A DNA stretch of 8,283 nt, taken from assembly GCA_902796455.1 (NCBI GenBank), contig CADBPH010000275.1, positions 1-8,283 of the forward strand, written 5' to 3'. This DNA is from an uncultured Bacteroidia bacterium. Its GTDB lineage: Bacteria > Bacteroidota > Bacteroidia > Bacteroidales > UBA932. This document shows, piece by piece, positions 6,880 through 8,283 of this stretch. Every line of letters begins with the position of its first letter. Position 1 is the first letter of the stretch. Both the position numbers and the translations under genes were made by a program. The notes beneath the pieces were generated by a model, which was not told where the DNA came from, ran no database searches, and saw only the letters and a list, made by a program, of their open reading frames with translations.

Positions 6880-7566
6880 ATGAAAAAATTCGTTTTGATC
6901 GCCCTGTGCGCGATGATGATCCTCCCGGGCTGCGGGACGATGACCAAGACCGGTAGCGGCTCCCTGATCGGAGGTGGCGCCGGAGCTGCTGTTGGTGCCG
7001 GTTTGGGTGCCTTGATCGGAAAGGATGGCAAAGGTGCCGCTATCGGCGCAGCCATCGGAACGGCTGTCGGTGCCGGTACCGGTGCTTTGATCGGCAAGAA
7101 GATGGACAAGAAGGCTGCCGAGCTGGCTGCCCTCGAGAACGCCCAGGTGGAGACGGTCGAGGATGCCAACGGCCTGGAGGCTATCAAGGTCACCTTCGAC
7201 AGCGGTATTCTGTTCGATTTCAACAAGAGCACGCTTTCTGCTGCTTCCAAGAAGGACCTGAAGGACTTTGCCGACAAGATGGCTGACCTCCCGGACACGG
7301 ATATCACCATTCTCGGCCATACGGACAATATCGGTACGGCAGCTGCGAATGAGAAGGTCTCCCAGAACCGTGCGGATGCAGTGGCCAAGTATCTGAAGTC
7401 TGTCGGTATCGCCGGGACCCGGATGACGGCTGAAGGTCGTTCCTTCAATGAGCCCGTTGCCGACAACTCGACGGAAGCCGGTCGTGCCCAGAACCGCCGC
7501 GTTGAAATTTACATCACCGCGAACGAAAACATGATTAAAGCTGCTGAGGCAGGTGAATTGAAATAA
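6880..7566 (+). CDS. Glycine-zipper OmpA-family lipoprotein (Pal/YiaD-like)
   Basis: A 228-residue outer-membrane lipoprotein expected to tie the membrane to peptidoglycan. The signal peptide ends in lipobox LPGC (acylated C18). Residues 25-74 form a glycine-zipper region with an internal repeat, which may insert into or oligomerise at a membrane. The C-terminal OmpA domain (about 104-213) carries VTFDSGILFDFNKSTL, GHTDNIG (146-152) and NRRVEI (205-210). D149 and R164 have the same 15-residue spacing as the diaminopimelate-binding Asp/Arg pair of E. coli OmpA, so peptidoglycan binding should be intact. The layout matches YiaD-type proteins better than classical Pal. The acidic surface-export signal is absent after C18, which fits a periplasm-facing protein. 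Only 27 bases separate it from rlmI, so it could be read from the upstream operon; I found no consensus promoter in the gap. An intrinsic terminator follows. Confidence 0.93.
   Translation: MKKFVLIALCAMMILPGCGTMTKTGSGSLIGGGAGAAVGAGLGALIGKDGKGAAIGAAIGTAVGAGTGALIGKKMDKKAAELAALENAQVETVEDANGLEAIKVTFDSGILFDFNKSTLSAASKKDLKDFADKMADLPDTDITILGHTDNIGTAAANEKVSQNRADAVAKYLKSVGIAGTRMTAEGRSFNEPVADNSTEAGRAQNRRVEIYITANENMIKAAEAGELK
6988..7098 (+). repeat. Internal duplication in the glycine-zipper segment
   Basis: Codons 37-48 (6988-7023, AVGAGLGALIGK) are repeated at codons 62-73 (7063-7098, AVGAGTGALIGK), 75 bases apart. Eleven of 12 residues and about 30 of 36 bases match, and most base differences are silent. 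The piece between them is also Gly/Ala-rich (GAAIGAAIG). Confidence 0.75.
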
Positions 7567-7586
7567 TTCCTTCTCCAGCATTGCAT

Positions 7587-7628
7587 AAGAGGGCGACTGG
7601 CAGTTACATGCCAGTCGCCTTCTTTTTT
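7587..7628 (+). terminator. Intrinsic terminator after the OmpA-family gene
   Basis: The 11-base arms GGCGACTGGCA (7592-7602) and TGCCAGTCGCC (7609-7619) pair perfectly around a 6-base loop. The stem extends outward through a G-T and four further pairs to 7587/7624. The 3' side runs into TTCTTTTTT. It starts about 20 bases after the stop codon. Confidence 0.93.
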
Positions 7629-7721
7629 GCGCTGTGCCGGCGGCAGATCGTCTCCGCCTGACGGTACGCGGGCGACGACTCACTGAAAAACAACTTCGGA
7701 TTCAATAATTCGCCCTGATTC

Positions 7722-7752
7722 TTTGGAATTCGGGGAATAATTGCTATTTTTG
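7722..7752 (+). promoter_or_regulatory. Consensus promoter of the tRNA-Cys gene
   Basis: TTTG (7722-7725), a 19-base spacer and TATTTTTG (7745-7752) match the Bacteroidetes primary-sigma consensus at every fixed position. The -7 box ends 11 bases before the mature tRNA 5' end, so the 5' leader would be only a few bases. Confidence 0.85.
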
Positions 7753-7763
7753 CATTCCGTCAT

Positions 7764-7837
7764 GGTGCGATGGCCGAGCGGTTAGGCACAGGTCTGCAAA
7801 ACCTGCTACAGCGGTTCGATTCCGCTTCGCACCTCCA
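7764..7837 (+). tRNA. tRNA-Cys (anticodon GCA), CCA encoded
   Basis: A complete cloverleaf. The acceptor stem GGTGCGA (7764-7770) pairs with TCGCACC (7827-7833). The D arm is 7773-7787. The anticodon stem CAGGT/ACCTG encloses loop CTGCAAA, with anticodon GCA at 7796-7798. A 4-base variable loop follows, then the T arm AGCGG/CCGCT with loop TTCGATT (7810-7826). The discriminator base is T7834, the U73 identity element of cysteine tRNAs. CCA follows at 7835-7837, encoded in the gene. Confidence 0.97.
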
Positions 7838-7876
7838 AAATCGCCCTTACAGATATCTGTAGGGGCGATTTTTATT
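7837..7876. terminator. Terminator after tRNA-Cys, probably bidirectional
   Basis: A 16-pair stem with one G-T pair (7837-7852 with 7857-7872) closes on the loop ATAT. On the plus strand it ends in a run of five T; on the minus strand the matching A-run gives four T. It therefore can end the tRNA transcript and also the convergent exonuclease gene, whose stop lies 9 bases beyond it. The stem starts at the final A of the tRNA CCA. Confidence 0.88.
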
Positions 7877-7884
7877 CCAGAATC

Positions 7885-8283
7885 TTAAAGAAGCATCATG
7901 GCGATATACGCGCACGCCTCCGCATCGGCAAGGGCATGGTGATGGTTCGTGAGGTCATAGCCGCAGGCTGCGGCGACGGTCTGGAGCTGGTGGTTCGGGA
8001 GCGTCCTGCCAAAATACCGTCTCGATGCCGACAGCGTGTCATGGAATTCATAGTCCGGATAGTCCATCTGATAGACGCGGAACACTTGCTTGAGACAGGT
8101 TTCGTCAAAAGGACTGTTGTGAGCGACCAGCGGCAATCCCTCGATGAGCGGCTCGATTTCTTCCCAAACGAACGGGAAGACGGGCGCATCCTCCGTGTCC
8201 TCGGGTCCAAGCCCATGTACGCGCCGGCAGAACCACTGATAGTACTCCGGTTCCGGATGGATCAGGCTGTAGAACCGGTCCAC
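7885..8283 (-). CDS. DEDDh 3'-5' exonuclease, DnaQ-like (N-terminus outside window)
   Basis: The last 132 residues of a proofreading-type exonuclease; the frame is still open at the window edge. Motif II is VAHNSPFD (53-60 of the fragment, D60), a typical N-x-x-F-D block. FHDTLSASRRYF (80-91) is the usual following strand and helix. Motif III is HHALADAEA (114-122), with H115 and D120 in the HxAxxD pattern that defines DEDDh enzymes such as the epsilon subunit of DNA polymerase III. Motif I (the DxE block) must lie upstream. The GTG at the edge codes for an internal valine and is not the likely start. The protein ends soon after motif III, so it is a short stand-alone exonuclease on this side; whether it acts in replication, repair or RNA turnover cannot be told. 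Confidence 0.9.
   Translation of the reverse strand: MDRFYSLIHPEPEYYQWFCRRVHGLGPEDTEDAPVFPFVWEEIEPLIEGLPLVAHNSPFDETCLKQVFRVYQMDYPDYEFHDTLSASRRYFGRTLPNHQLQTVAAACGYDLTNHHHALADAEACAYIAMMLL

Noticed and set aside
7629..7721. Possible small gene or RNA between the OmpA terminator and the tRNA promoter
   Set aside because: No start, promoter, hairpin or convincing reading frame could be supported.

Overview
The window looks like ordinary chromosome from a fairly GC-rich member of the Bacteroidales (Alistipes/Rikenellaceae or a relative; the genus is a guess). The evidence is a Bacteroidetes-type glutamine synthetase III, several promoters matching the Bacteroidetes primary sigma consensus (TTTG, about 19-20 bases, then TAnnTTTG), start codons without Shine-Dalgarno sequences but with A/T-rich leaders, and relaxed Bacteroidetes lipoboxes. 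I see no insertion sequence, phage gene, integrase, CRISPR array or defence gene.

Layout. Positions 1-246 hold the 3' end of an unrecognised plus-strand gene that runs tail-to-tail into a minus-strand PLP-dependent aminotransferase (218-1420). The aminotransferase is divergent from glnN, glutamine synthetase type III (1517-3694). The 96 bases between them carry two outward-facing -7 boxes forming a near-perfect inverted repeat, so the two nitrogen-metabolism genes probably share a control region. After glnN, a good promoter (3713-3744) starts a tightly packed group: an unknown 417-residue lipoprotein (3782-5035), a DEDDy 3'-5' exonuclease of the RNase D/WRN type (5025-5663) and an RlmI-like rRNA cytosine-5 methyltransferase (5656-6852). 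Their ends overlap by 11 and 8 bases. Only 27 bases later comes a glycine-zipper/OmpA-domain lipoprotein (6880-7566), closed by a strong intrinsic terminator (7587-7628).

The stretch 7629-7721 shows no gene or signal that I can support. It is followed by a consensus promoter, a tRNA-Cys(GCA) gene with an encoded CCA (7764-7837), and a second strong terminator whose stem begins at the last base of the CCA. This hairpin probably also ends the convergent minus-strand gene at the right edge, a DEDDh (DnaQ-like) exonuclease whose N-terminus lies outside the window (7885-8283).

Themes: ammonia assimilation and transamination on the left; RNA processing or modification, with an unknown envelope lipoprotein, in the middle; envelope anchoring and a tRNA on the right. 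Nothing here clearly amounts to a new system. The points most worth following are the dyad divergent promoter, the unknown lipoprotein fixed in front of an RNase D-like/RlmI pair, and the duplicated glycine-zipper segment.
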